Shown piece after piece: positions 1 through 7,177 of a DNA stretch of 8,193 nucleotides. A program made the position numbers and the translations under genes. The stretch's first letter is position 1, and every line of letters starts with the position of its first letter. Under the pieces are notes generated by a model. The model saw only the letters and a list, made by a program, of their open reading frames with translations, made no database searches and had not been told where the DNA came from. The DNA is taken from positions 1 to 8,193 of the forward strand of contig CAJJQT010000076.1 of NCBI GenBank assembly GCA_905193995.1, given 5' to 3'. Origin of the DNA: an uncultured Porphyromonadaceae bacterium. Lineage in GTDB: Bacteria > Bacteroidota > Bacteroidia > Bacteroidales > Muribaculaceae.

Positions 1-32
1 GAATGCTTATTGACTTGAGACAGGGCAGAGTG

Positions 33-1661
33 CTATCTTACCAGTGTCTTGACTGCCCTGCCGCCCGTGACTTTGATATAGAGACCCGGAGAAAGAGGCT
101 CGACTACCTCGACGCCGTCGATACCGAACCAGCGTTCGGTGCCGTCGACCGGGGCGGTTTCGATATCAGGCGACGACACCAGGAACTGCCACTGCTGCCA
201 GCCGCCGGCCCCCTCGAACACCACCTTGGCATTGTGGGAGTATTCGCCGTCGGTGACATAGCGTAGCACGGGCACCGTGAAGCCGCTTTCGGCACCGTTG
301 TCGGTCAGCGGAGCGAAGAACAGCGAGATATGCTCCTTGTCGGATGTGTATGCTCCGACGCCTTCGACTACCGTCATCGCGCTGTTACCATCCATGAAAC
401 CGGCGTTGCGGAAGCCGATGCCATATATCTGCATACTCGCGGCATCGACTAAATACTCGTCATCATATATCCCGAAGAACTTGTTCTCGGTATTCATCAC
501 CTGACATAAGGCCGCGTCATCGCCGTCGCCCATCCTGAATATGTCGTTTTTCTCGCCGAAAAAGTAGATCTGTACAGGCTTTGGATCAGGAGATATATAC
601 TGCGCCCAGCGGCTGTGCTGCATCACCTTATATATGTTGGGATATTCGGCCAGCCGATCGGCGTCGAGCAAGGCGAAAACACTACCCCGCTCCTCCCTGA
701 TATAGGAGATGCAGATCGGATCAGTTTCATCAGGCCTGGTCCAGTGATATTCGCCGTCGCCGCGCTTCACAACATTGATCTCATGCCATGCGACGCCGTC
801 GATATCGACTTCGTCGCCGATCTGTAGACCGAACTCATGGTCCCACAGTAGCGGATCGTCGCCCGAGCTGTAATCGAGCGTGTACCACCATGCGCGGTCC
901 TTGATCACCATCTTCGCGGGTGACAGCACGGGCTTTGGCATCACAAATTTATCTTTCGTCGGATCGTAAAGCACATTACCTTGCCGGTCAAGCAGTTTCG
1001 CTCCGACCACCCGACCTTCCGAGCAATCATACATATTCACTGTGCCGGGGAAGCACATTGCCGATCTCATTCCTCCCAATCCGGTAATTATCGTAAATCT
1101 ATCGTCAAGTCTGCCATTGTTGAATGTTTCGACTTCGAAAGCGTCGAAAAGTGTACCTCCGTATTCCATGACATACTTTTTCATTACCTTCCATTCGTTA
1201 AAGTATCTACCTTTTGAGGGAGGCCAGATGTCGTCGGGCACGGCGGCGGGATCGGCCGTCAACCTCATCACGTCGCCTTCCTCCAGATTGAAGTCATAGA
1301 CAAGCAGCTCGGTATCGTAATTGCGATACACCGCGCCCATAAAACGACCGTACTGTTCGGGCTCAAGCTTTGCGGCGATCATATAGACCTTGCCGCCTTC
1401 TTCGCGCATATATGCGATGATGAATTCCTGAACTTTGCCGTCTTTGGTCTCGCGGAAATGCAGGTTATGATAGTTCTTGCCGCCGATGACGGTAGTACCG
1501 TCGAACCATTCATCCCACACGTCGCCAAGATAGAGGTTTTGTTGCCAGACGCGGTCCTCGCGCACCATGATATTGTCGGTATCGGAAGCAGAGGCCTCGG
1601 CAGGGAAGCAGAATGCGGCTGTCAGCAGCAATGTCTGCATGAAGCGTATAACTGTCTTCAT
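33..1661 (-). CDS. Exported protein with two tandem beta-rich domains and a sorting-like C-terminal tail
   Basis: I do not recognise a characterised function. The 542-aa product begins with a signal peptide: basic start (MKTVIR), a hydrophobic stretch to about residue 20, and a likely signal peptidase I site after ASA at about residue 25. There is no lipobox, so it should be periplasmic, surface or secreted. The body has two related halves. Residues 32-130 (DR.W, then G..YH.L, then a YMREE.G.VY strand, then YDF.L..GD) resemble residues 251-380 (DRAWW, G.AWHEI, YIREERGSVF, YFFGEKNDIF). Each half later has a TGLG or EGVG turn (about 193-196 and 433-436), a pattern familiar from uncharacterised Bacteroidales secreted proteins. 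Residues 512-542 (FGIDGVEVVEPLSPGLYIKV and a basic end) resemble a T9SS/Por C-terminal sorting module. It is monocistronic here, divergent from the helicase gene, and less GC-rich than the operon on the other side. Confidence 0.85.
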   Translation of the reverse strand: MKTVIRFMQTLLLTAAFCFPAEASASDTDNIMVREDRVWQQNLYLGDVWDEWFDGTTVIGGKNYHNLHFRETKDGKVQEFIIAYMREEGGKVYMIAAKLEPEQYGRFMGAVYRNYDTELLVYDFNLEEGDVMRLTADPAAVPDDIWPPSKGRYFNEWKVMKKYVMEYGGTLFDAFEVETFNNGRLDDRFTIITGLGGMRSAMCFPGTVNMYDCSEGRVVGAKLLDRQGNVLYDPTKDKFVMPKPVLSPAKMVIKDRAWWYTLDYSSGDDPLLWDHEFGLQIGDEVDIDGVAWHEINVVKRGDGEYHWTRPDETDPICISYIREERGSVFALLDADRLAEYPNIYKVMQHSRWAQYISPDPKPVQIYFFGEKNDIFRMGDGDDAALCQVMNTENKFFGIYDDEYLVDAASMQIYGIGFRNAGFMDGNSAMTVVEGVGAYTSDKEHISLFFAPLTDNGAESGFTVPVLRYVTDGEYSHNAKVVFEGAGGWQQWQFLVSSPDIETAPVDGTERWFGIDGVEVVEPLSPGLYIKVTGGRAVKTLVR

Positions 1662-1702
1662 AGGTATTGGGGTTTTAGAGATATAGAAACGGTTATCAAT
1701 CG

Positions 1703-1731
1703 CAAAGTTACTGATTTTTTTTGTTTTACAA
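1703..1731 (-). promoter_or_regulatory. Putative Bacteroidota promoter for the exported protein gene
   Basis: On the minus strand, 1710-1703 reads TAACTTTG, a perfect match to the Bacteroidota -7 consensus TAnnTTTG. A TTG at 1731-1729 lies 18 bp upstream and could be the -33 element. The box is about 40 bp upstream of the ATG at 1661, giving a short AT-rich leader. The consensus is established for Bacteroides; its use here is inferred from position. Confidence 0.55.
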
Positions 1732-1798
1732 CTTTTTTCAATAAAATATCGTAAAAATTTTTCAGTGAAGGTTTATGACTATTTCCGATTTTAAACGT

Positions 1799-1806
1799 TA
1801 TCTTTG
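1799..1806 (+). promoter_or_regulatory. Putative Bacteroidota -7 box for the helicase-led operon
   Basis: TATCTTTG matches TAnnTTTG exactly and lies about 24 bp upstream of the helicase ATG at 1831. I see no convincing -33 TTTG at the usual spacing; the nearest candidate is TTTA at 1772-1775, slightly too far away. The leader is short and A-rich with no Shine-Dalgarno sequence, as is usual in this phylum. No other clear promoter is visible until folA ends, so this one may drive the whole plus-strand run. Confidence 0.55.
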
Positions 1807-1830
1807 TAAATTAAAACTGAAAAACGATAT

Positions 1831-3591
1831 ATGACCGATTTCGAAAGCCTCGGCGTGCGCGATGATCTGCTGCGGGGCATTAAGGATATGGGCTTCGAGA
1901 CTCCGATGCCCGTTCAAGAGAAAGTAATACCCTCGCTGCTGGGGGGCGACCACGATCTGGTAGCCCTGGCCCAGACCGGCACGGGCAAGACGGCTGCTTT
2001 CGGCCTGCCCGTCATACAGCGCGTCGACACGTCGCGGCGCGTACCACAGGCGCTGATCCTGGCGCCGACGCGCGAGCTCTGCCTGCAGATCGCAGGCGAC
2101 CTGGCCGACTTCGCCAAATACACACCCGAGCTGAAGCTGCTGCCCGTATACGGCGGGGCGAGCATCGAAAGTCAGATCCGCGCGCTGCGCGAGGGCGTAC
2201 AGATAATCATAGCCACTCCGGGCCGACTGATCGACCTGATCGGCCGCGGCGTCGTCAATCTCGACGACGTGCACACCGTGGTGCTCGACGAGGCCGACGA
2301 GATGCTCAACATGGGCTTCGTCGACTCGATCAACGACATCCTGGCCCATGTGCCGGCCGACCGCAAGATGCTGATGTTCTCGGCCACCATGCCCGCCGAG
2401 GCCGCCCGCATAGCCAAGCGCTACATGCACGAGCCCGAAGAGATAGTCATCGGCACCCGCAACGAGGGCGCCAAGAACGTGCGCCACATCTATTATATGG
2501 TTAACGCCCGCGACAAGTATCTGGCGCTTAAGCGCGTCGCCGACGACAACCCGAACATCTACGCCATAATCTTCTGCAGAACCCGCCGCGACACCCAGGA
2601 GGTAGCCGACCGCCTCATTGCCGACGGCTACAATGCCGACGCCCTGCACGGCGATCTGTCGCAGCAGCAGCGCGACCTGGTGATGAAGAAGTTCCGCGAC
2701 CGCGTCATCACCCTGCTCGTGGCCACCGACGTGGCCGCCCGCGGCCTCGACGTCGACGATCTGACACACGTGATCAACTACGGACTGCCCGACGATACTG
2801 CCGTCTATACGCACCGCTCCGGCCGAACGGGCCGCGCCGGCAAGACGGGCGTGTCCGTAGCGATAATCCACTCGCGCGAAAAAGGGCGCCTGCGCGAGAT
2901 CGAGCGCATCATAGGCAAGAAATTCGAGCGCCGGGAGGTGCCTACCCCCGAGCATATCATAGAGAAGCAGCTCTACAACCTGGCCGACCGCCTCGAGCGC
3001 GTCGAGGTCAACGACGAACAGATCGACCGCTATGTGGCGGGCGGACAGAAGAAGCTGTCGTGGCTCTCGGGCGAGGACCTGCTCAAGCGCGTGCTGTCGC
3101 TGGAGTTCAACCGACTGCTCGACTACTACAAGGACGCCCCGAAGATCGACTTCATCGACGAGAAGCCCTCGCGCAAAGAGCGCAAGGAGGCCGCACACCC
3201 CTCCGACCACGACAAGGACCGCCGCACCGCCGAGAAGGGCATGGCCCGCATCTACGTCAACGCCGGCAAAGCGGACGGATTCTTCGCGGGCAATCTCATA
3301 GACCTGCTCAACCACACGGTCGACGGGCCGCGCGTCGACGTAGGCCGCATCGACCTGCTGCCCGGTTATTCGCTATTCGACGTCAAGAAAGCCGACGCCG
3401 GACGCGTCGTGGGCGCCCTGAAGGGCGCCGACTTCTTCGGCAAACGCCTCTACAGCGAGATCGCCGAGCCCGACAAGGACTACGGCAAAGCCGCCGGGCG
3501 CCGAAGCCACAGCGCCGAGGCAAAGCCGGAGCGCCGCGCCGCCCGCCCGGGACGGCCGCCCAAGGCCCGCAAGACACGCACCGAGCGCTGA
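1831..3591 (+). CDS. deaD: DEAD-box ATP-dependent RNA helicase with DbpA-type RNA-binding domain
   Basis: An ATP-dependent RNA helicase of superfamily 2, expected to unwind short RNA duplexes during ribosome assembly or RNA turnover in the cytoplasm. All family motifs are visible in the 586-aa product: Q motif (PMPVQ, Gln29), Walker A AQTGTGKT (47-54), PTREL (79-83), TPGR (129-132), DEAD (153-156), SAT (184-186), IIFCRTR (246-252), ATDVAARGLD (298-307) and HRSGRTGRAG (328-337). Residues about 472-545 (ARIYVNAGKADGF through FFGKRLY) look like the DbpA/CsdA RRM-like domain that targets structured RNA. The last 35 residues are a basic Arg/Lys/Pro-rich tail of a kind common in these proteins. The chosen ATG follows the promoter box closely and begins just before the Q-motif region, so no N-terminal extension is missing. 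Whether it is the orthologue of deaD/csdA or a paralogue cannot be decided here. The gap to the next gene is 53 bp with no terminator. Confidence 0.95.
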   Translation: MTDFESLGVRDDLLRGIKDMGFETPMPVQEKVIPSLLGGDHDLVALAQTGTGKTAAFGLPVIQRVDTSRRVPQALILAPTRELCLQIAGDLADFAKYTPELKLLPVYGGASIESQIRALREGVQIIIATPGRLIDLIGRGVVNLDDVHTVVLDEADEMLNMGFVDSINDILAHVPADRKMLMFSATMPAEAARIAKRYMHEPEEIVIGTRNEGAKNVRHIYYMVNARDKYLALKRVADDNPNIYAIIFCRTRRDTQEVADRLIADGYNADALHGDLSQQQRDLVMKKFRDRVITLLVATDVAARGLDVDDLTHVINYGLPDDTAVYTHRSGRTGRAGKTGVSVAIIHSREKGRLREIERIIGKKFERREVPTPEHIIEKQLYNLADRLERVEVNDEQIDRYVAGGQKKLSWLSGEDLLKRVLSLEFNRLLDYYKDAPKIDFIDEKPSRKERKEAAHPSDHDKDRRTAEKGMARIYVNAGKADGFFAGNLIDLLNHTVDGPRVDVGRIDLLPGYSLFDVKKADAGRVVGALKGADFFGKRLYSEIAEPDKDYGKAAGRRSHSAEAKPERRAARPGRPPKARKTRTER

Positions 3592-3644
3592 GACGCCCCG
3601 ACCGCAGTTACAGTCATCACACATCCACACGATACCGACACCGA

Positions 3645-4094
3645 ATGTCAAGAAAAGCAATCAGAACCCTGGCCGCCGTACTGACCGGACTGGCCGCCAC
3701 CGCCGCGGCAGGCGAAGGCCCTGCCGGACGGTTCTTCGCGCAGGCACCCGACAGCTTCCTGCTGACGGTGCCGAAAACGTCGCGCCTCGACATGCTCGAC
3801 TACTACCGCTTCGGCAGCGACCGCCCCACATCCGACGCTTTCACTGCCGACGCCCGCGTGGTGGCCGAAAGCCCGGCCTGCATCACCGTCGAAGTCGGCC
3901 ATACGCGCCGCCAGCTGGCTGTGCTGCCCGCGGGCGGCGATACCCTGCTGGCCGTAGTCACCACCGTGTCGCTACCCGCCCGCGCAAGCTCCGTCGAGCT
4001 CTTCCGCAAGGACTTCACGCCCGCGCCTCTGGACCCGCTCGGGAAGGTGGGGCGCTACTCCGACTGGTTCGTGGCCGGAGCGTTCTGGAGCTGA
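3645..4094 (+). CDS. DUF3256-like secreted protein, 5' part of a frame-broken gene
   Basis: A 149-aa product of unknown function. An N-terminal signal peptide (MSRKAIRTLAAVLTGLAATAAAG) predicts export, with cleavage near residue 22. The mature start (RFFAQAPDSFLLTVPKTSRL, then DMLDYYRFGSD) fits my memory of DUF3256 proteins, which open with a Met/Ala-Pro-Asp-Ser and Asn/Ser-Arg-Leu-Asp-Met-Leu-Asp segment and are about 200 aa long. The frame ends early at TGA 4092-4094. The missing C-terminal part is present in another frame just downstream (4082-4273), so one base appears to be lost near 4071-4094. It may be a real mutation, an assembly error or, less likely, recoding. Family assignment is from recalled motifs. 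The gene lies between the helicase and xseA in the same direction. Confidence 0.72.
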   Translation: MSRKAIRTLAAVLTGLAATAAAGEGPAGRFFAQAPDSFLLTVPKTSRLDMLDYYRFGSDRPTSDAFTADARVVAESPACITVEVGHTRRQLAVLPAGGDTLLAVVTTVSLPARASSVELFRKDFTPAPLDPLGKVGRYSDWFVAGAFWS

Positions 4095-4273
4095 TACTGC
4101 CGTTCGTGCCCGCCGAGGCCGAGTTCGATTCCACCGCCACGCGCCTGACTCTGCGCAACAACGCCGAGCAATACCTCACCGCCGCCGACTACGCCCGGCT
4201 GCGCCCGCTGATGCTTGACTCACTGACATACGACGTGGCCCGCGGCCGCTTCAGACTACGCACCGGCCGATGA
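4082..4273 (+). pseudogene. 3' remnant of the DUF3256-like gene in a shifted frame
   Basis: From about 4085 this frame reads LELILPFVPAEAEFDS, then TATRLTLRNNAEQYLTAADY, and ends [11 protein letters not shown] at TGA 4271-4273. Two things argue that it is coding. Its composition and codon use match the upstream part, and its stop overlaps the xseA start as ATGA at 4270-4273, a typical coupled junction. The leucine-rich strand and the 'QYLTAADYARLRPLM' segment resemble the C-terminal half of DUF3256 proteins as I recall them. Joining it to the upstream part needs one added base and gives 209 aa, the expected family length. No slippery heptamer is visible at the junction, so programmed frameshifting is not supported. 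Confidence 0.7.
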
Positions 4274-5511
4274 GTACCGCCCCGATAACCCTGCTGCAGC
4301 TCAACGAACGCGTGCAGGCCACCCTCAATTCAGCCCCCTCGCTCGCCGGTGTATGGGTCACGGCCGAAACTTCCGACGTGCGCACCTCCGGGGGGCACTG
4401 CTACATGGAGCTGATCGACAAGGATCCGGCCACGGGCCGGGCCCGAGCCCGTCTGCGCGCCACCGTATGGGCATCGCGCTTCGCCCGGCTCAACGAAGTG
4501 TTCCGCGCCGCCACAGGATCCGCCATCACCTCCGACATCAAGGTGATGGTATGCCTGACGGTGTCGTTCCATCCCATCTACGGCCTTTCGGCCAACATCA
4601 CCGACATCGACCCCGCCTACACCGTGGGCGACCTGCTGCGCCGCCGGCGCGAGATGATCGAGCGCCTCACCGCCCAGGGCATCATCAACATGAACCGTGA
4701 GCTGGCATGGCCGGCCGTGCCGCGCCGCATCGCCGTCATCTCGGCCCGCACCGCCGCCGGCTACGGCGACTTCATCAACCAGCTCTACAGCAACCGCTAC
4801 TGCCTGCGCTTCCACACCCGCCTGTTCCCGGCCCTGATGCAGGGCGACGGCGCCCCGCGCAGCATCGTGGCCGCCCTGGAGGCCATCGCAGCCGACAGTA
4901 CCGACTACGACTGCGTGGTGATAATCCGCGGAGGCGGCGCCACGGGCGACCTGGCCGCCTTCGACGACTATACGCTCGCCGCCAACATAGCCATGTTCCC
5001 GCTGCCGGTCGTCATCGGCATCGGGCACGAGCGCGACATCACCCTGCTCGACTACGTGGCCAACATGCGCGTCAAGACGCCCACGGCTGCCGCCGAGTGG
5101 CTCATCGGCCGCGGCGCCGACGCCCTGGGACACCTGCAGACGCTCGCCGCCGACATCGTGGCGGCCGCCACCGCCGCCGTCGGCTCGGCCCACCGGCGCC
5201 TCGACTTCATCGTCGGCCAGCTGCCCGCCATGACCGCGGGCGTCATCGAGCGCGGCCGCCTGCGCACCGGACGTCAGGTCAGCGACACCATCGTCCAGAG
5301 TGTCACCAATATCCTCGGCCGCCACGGCGACCGCCTCAAGGCGCTCGGCACCCTGCTCGACACCCTGTCGCCGCAGGCTACCCTGCGACGCGGATTCTCC
5401 ATCCCCCGCCTCGACGGCCGCGCCGTGGCCGACCCGACCGAGATTCCCGACGGAGCCGTCATCACCACCGTGCTGGCCCGCGGCACCGTCACTTCAACCG
5501 TAAAACGCTAA
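4270..5511 (+). CDS. xseA: Exodeoxyribonuclease VII large subunit
   Basis: Catalytic subunit of exonuclease VII, which degrades single-stranded DNA from both ends without ATP and works with several XseB copies. The 413-aa product has the family order. An N-terminal OB-fold (about 1-115, with [11 protein letters not shown] and [10 protein letters not shown]) binds ssDNA. The catalytic domain follows with [17 protein letters not shown] (Asp167), [19 protein letters not shown] (Arg220) and [19 protein letters not shown] (His253, Asp256). Next come KTPTAAAEW, a helical coiled-coil-like region (about 280-360) for XseB binding, and a C-terminal [13 protein letters not shown] motif. The spacing Arg-33-His-3-Asp equals that of the E. 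coli catalytic residues Arg205, His238 and Asp241, and Asp167 fits Asp155. The start ATG at 4270 overlaps the stop of the shifted DUF3256 frame, implying translational coupling. xseB follows after 17 bp. Confidence 0.95.
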   Translation: MSTAPITLLQLNERVQATLNSAPSLAGVWVTAETSDVRTSGGHCYMELIDKDPATGRARARLRATVWASRFARLNEVFRAATGSAITSDIKVMVCLTVSFHPIYGLSANITDIDPAYTVGDLLRRRREMIERLTAQGIINMNRELAWPAVPRRIAVISARTAAGYGDFINQLYSNRYCLRFHTRLFPALMQGDGAPRSIVAALEAIAADSTDYDCVVIIRGGGATGDLAAFDDYTLAANIAMFPLPVVIGIGHERDITLLDYVANMRVKTPTAAAEWLIGRGADALGHLQTLAADIVAAATAAVGSAHRRLDFIVGQLPAMTAGVIERGRLRTGRQVSDTIVQSVTNILGRHGDRLKALGTLLDTLSPQATLRRGFSIPRLDGRAVADPTEIPDGAVITTVLARGTVTSTVKR

Positions 5512-5528
5512 TCCACATCCACAACGCC

Positions 5529-5741
5529 ATGTCCAATCAGGAAAATATCACCTACAGCGAAGCCCTGGCCACCCTCGAGAAGATACTGGCCTCGCTACGC
5601 TCCGACGCCTGCGACGTCGACACCCTCATCGAGCGCACCCGCCGCGCCGTCGAACTGCTCAACATCTGCCGCTCGAAGCTCACCACCACCGAGGCCGAAC
5701 TTCAGGAAGTGCTCAAATCGCTCCAGACCCCCGAAGCCTGA
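5529..5741 (+). CDS. xseB: Exodeoxyribonuclease VII small subunit
   Basis: A 70-aa protein, close to the usual 75-80 aa. It shows the XseB signature: [18 protein letters not shown] (residues 10-26 region), then [20 protein letters not shown] (30-49) and a last helix [17 protein letters not shown]. These form two amphipathic helices that pair as a hairpin and bind the long helix of XseA. Its frame is closed by TGA at 5739-5741, five bases before the thyA ATG. The position directly after xseA is the classical arrangement and supports the call despite the small size. It has no catalytic residues of its own; in known systems XseB is needed for stability and activity of the complex. Confidence 0.92.
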   Translation: MSNQENITYSEALATLEKILASLRSDACDVDTLIERTRRAVELLNICRSKLTTTEAELQEVLKSLQTPEA

Positions 5742-5746
5742 CCGCC

Positions 5747-6541
5747 ATGAAACAGTATCTTCAGCTTCTCGACCACATCCTGCGCGACGGCGTAGAAAAA
5801 AGCGACCGCACCGGCACGGGCACCATATCCACTTTCGGCTACCAGATGCGCTTCGACCTCAGCGAGGGCTTCCCGCTGGTCACAACCAAGAAACTCCACC
5901 TCAAGTCTATAATCCACGAGCTGCTGTGGTTCCTCAAAGGCGACACCAACGTGAAATACCTGCAGGACAACGGCGTGCGCATATGGAACGAATGGGCCGA
6001 CGCCGACGGCAACCTCGGCCCGGTCTACGGCGCCCAGTGGCGCTCGTGGGGCGCGCCCGACGGCACGGTCATCGACCAGATCTCGGCTGCCGTCGACGAT
6101 ATCCGCCACAATCCCGACTCGCGCCGCATCATCGTCAGCGCGTGGAATGTCGGCGACCTGCCGCGCATGGCCCTGGCGCCATGCCACGCCCTGTTTCAGT
6201 TCTACGTCGCCGACGGGCGCCTGAGCCTGCAGCTCTACCAGCGCAGCGCCGACTGCTTCCTGGGTGTGCCCTTCAACATCGCCTCCTACGCCCTGCTGTG
6301 CATGATGATGGCGCAGGTCACCGGCCTCAGACCCGGCGAGTTCATCCACACATTGGGCGACGCCCACCTCTACAAGAACCATCTCGAGCAGGCCCGGCTG
6401 CAGCTCACCCGCGAGCCGCGTCCCCTGCCCCGCATGATCATCAATCCGACGGTCGACGATATTTTCGGCTTCCGCTACGAAGATTTCACACTCGAGGGCT
6501 ACGACCCCCATCCACATATTAAAGCAGAAGTATCCGTATGA
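5747..6541 (+). CDS. thyA: Thymidylate synthase
   Basis: Methylates dUMP to dTMP using 5,10-methylenetetrahydrofolate, releasing dihydrofolate. The product is 264 aa, the same length as E. coli ThyA, and aligns throughout by eye. Visible landmarks: Arg21 in KSDRTGTGT (phosphate binding), [12 protein letters not shown] (57-68), the WNEWAD and [11 protein letters not shown] segments, the paired arginines in [11 protein letters not shown] (126-127), catalytic Cys146 in [23 protein letters not shown] with Arg166, Ser167 and Asn177, and HLYKNH (His207, Tyr209). The C-terminus ends in Val264, where the terminal residue normally closes over the active site. The gene begins 5 bp after xseB, and its TGA overlaps the folA ATG (ATGA, 6538-6541), so synthesis of the two enzymes of the dTMP cycle is probably coupled. 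No defects are seen. Confidence 0.98.
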   Translation: MKQYLQLLDHILRDGVEKSDRTGTGTISTFGYQMRFDLSEGFPLVTTKKLHLKSIIHELLWFLKGDTNVKYLQDNGVRIWNEWADADGNLGPVYGAQWRSWGAPDGTVIDQISAAVDDIRHNPDSRRIIVSAWNVGDLPRMALAPCHALFQFYVADGRLSLQLYQRSADCFLGVPFNIASYALLCMMMAQVTGLRPGEFIHTLGDAHLYKNHLEQARLQLTREPRPLPRMIINPTVDDIFGFRYEDFTLEGYDPHPHIKAEVSV

Positions 6542-7008
6542 CACTCACATTGATAGCCGCCGTCGGGCTCGACGGCGCGATCGGCCGCCGGGGGCGCCTC
6601 GCATTCCACATAAGCGACGACCTGCGCCACTTCAAGCAGCTCACCATGGGCTGCCCCGTAATCATGGGCCGCAAGACTTTCGAATCCCTCCCCAAAGGCG
6701 CCCTGCCCGGTCGCCCGGACTTCCGCGCCGAGAACACTGAAGTAGTTCACTCGATCGACGAGGCCATCACCCTCTGCGAGCAAGCCGACCGCGCTTTCAT
6801 CATCGGGGGGGCCGAGATATACAGCCAGACCATCGGACGCGCCGACGCTCTTGAACTGACCTTCGTCGACGCCCGCTGTCCCGACGCAGACTCCTTCTTC
6901 CCGGAAGTCGACCCCGCCCAATGGGAAATGACAGCCGAAGGTCCCTCCGCCGTCGATCCCGGCTCCGGCCTCACCTACCGCTTCGCCACCCTCCGACACC
7001 GCGCCTGA
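6538..7008 (+). CDS. folA: Dihydrofolate reductase, divergent
   Basis: Reduces dihydrofolate to tetrahydrofolate with NADPH, regenerating the cofactor oxidised by ThyA. The 156-aa product has the family framework: [20 protein letters not shown] (2-23 region), the acidic active-site residue Asp28 in [21 protein letters not shown] (40-52), LPGR (56-59), [11 protein letters not shown] (87-97) for NADPH, and an LTFVDA strand with [11 protein letters not shown] near the end. It has two oddities. The usual Pro-Trp before the active-site helix is Ala-Phe (22-23). The strand after LPGR, normally NIVLS/T-like, is absent or replaced by [11 protein letters not shown], making that stretch about seven residues shorter than in E. 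coli. Together these could alter folate or antifolate binding; this is inference. Still, no frame break is seen and the core motifs are intact, so I treat it as functional. It is the last gene of the run. Confidence 0.93.
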   Translation: MTLTLIAAVGLDGAIGRRGRLAFHISDDLRHFKQLTMGCPVIMGRKTFESLPKGALPGRPDFRAENTEVVHSIDEAITLCEQADRAFIIGGAEIYSQTIGRADALELTFVDARCPDADSFFPEVDPAQWEMTAEGPSAVDPGSGLTYRFATLRHRA

Positions 7009-7033
7009 CCGACAAATCAAAAAAATGGCTGAT

Positions 7034-7069
7034 CAAAAGGACATCTCATCCTTTTGTCATTCTTTTTTT
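7034..7069. terminator. Possible bidirectional intrinsic terminator between folA and the regulator gene
   Basis: CAAAAGGA (7034-7041) and TCCTTTTG (7049-7056) form a perfect 8-bp stem with a 7-nt loop. On the plus strand a T7 run lies at 7063-7069; on the minus strand the A7 at 7019-7025 provides a T7. The tracts are 6 and 8 nt from the stem, further than ideal, and the stem is only moderately GC-rich. The site is 25 bp past the folA stop, and a gene converges from the other side (stop at 7178), so it fits both transcripts. The remainder to 7177 is AT-rich with no feature beyond two short TTCGCCCTT-like repeats around 7154-7174. Confidence 0.6.
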
Positions 7070-7177
7070 GCCCTTTTATGGAACATTATAATGCTATCTA
7101 TCAACTATATATCTTCGCAACACTACGAAAAAATACCTAAAAACACAGTTCTATTCGCCCTTCCTTTCGCCCTTTCA

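Noticed and set aside
21..60. Inverted repeat CAGGGCAG / CTGCCCTG around the stop of the exported protein gene
   Set aside because: The 8-bp arms are 24 bases apart, enclose the stop codon, and have no T-run in either direction, so this is not a convincing terminator and is probably chance.
1798..3315. A 505-codon open frame antisense to the helicase gene
   Set aside because: The helicase on the plus strand has every DEAD-box motif. The antisense product is low-complexity (Val/Ala/Gly/His-rich), as expected from the mirror of GC-rich codons, and has no recognisable domain.
3060..4094. A 344-codon frame that would start inside the helicase gene and run into the DUF3256-like gene
   Set aside because: Its first 195 residues are Arg/Pro/Gly-rich out-of-frame helicase sequence. 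The real start is the ATG at 3645, followed by a clear signal peptide.
4071..4094. Programmed frameshifting in the DUF3256-like gene
   Set aside because: No X XXY YYZ heptamer or other known slippery sequence is present around the junction; a mutation or sequencing indel is simpler.
4330..5325. Long antisense frame over xseA (331 codons)
   Set aside because: Composition is skewed to Gly/Ala/Val/His/Asp with no motif. It is explained by high third-position GC in xseA.
5702..6544. 280-codon antisense frame over thyA
   Set aside because: thyA is unmistakable on the other strand, and the antisense product shows no family features.
7150..7176. Short TTCGCCCTT-type direct repeats
   Set aside because: Only two imperfect copies with no regular spacer, so neither a CRISPR nor an identifiable operator.
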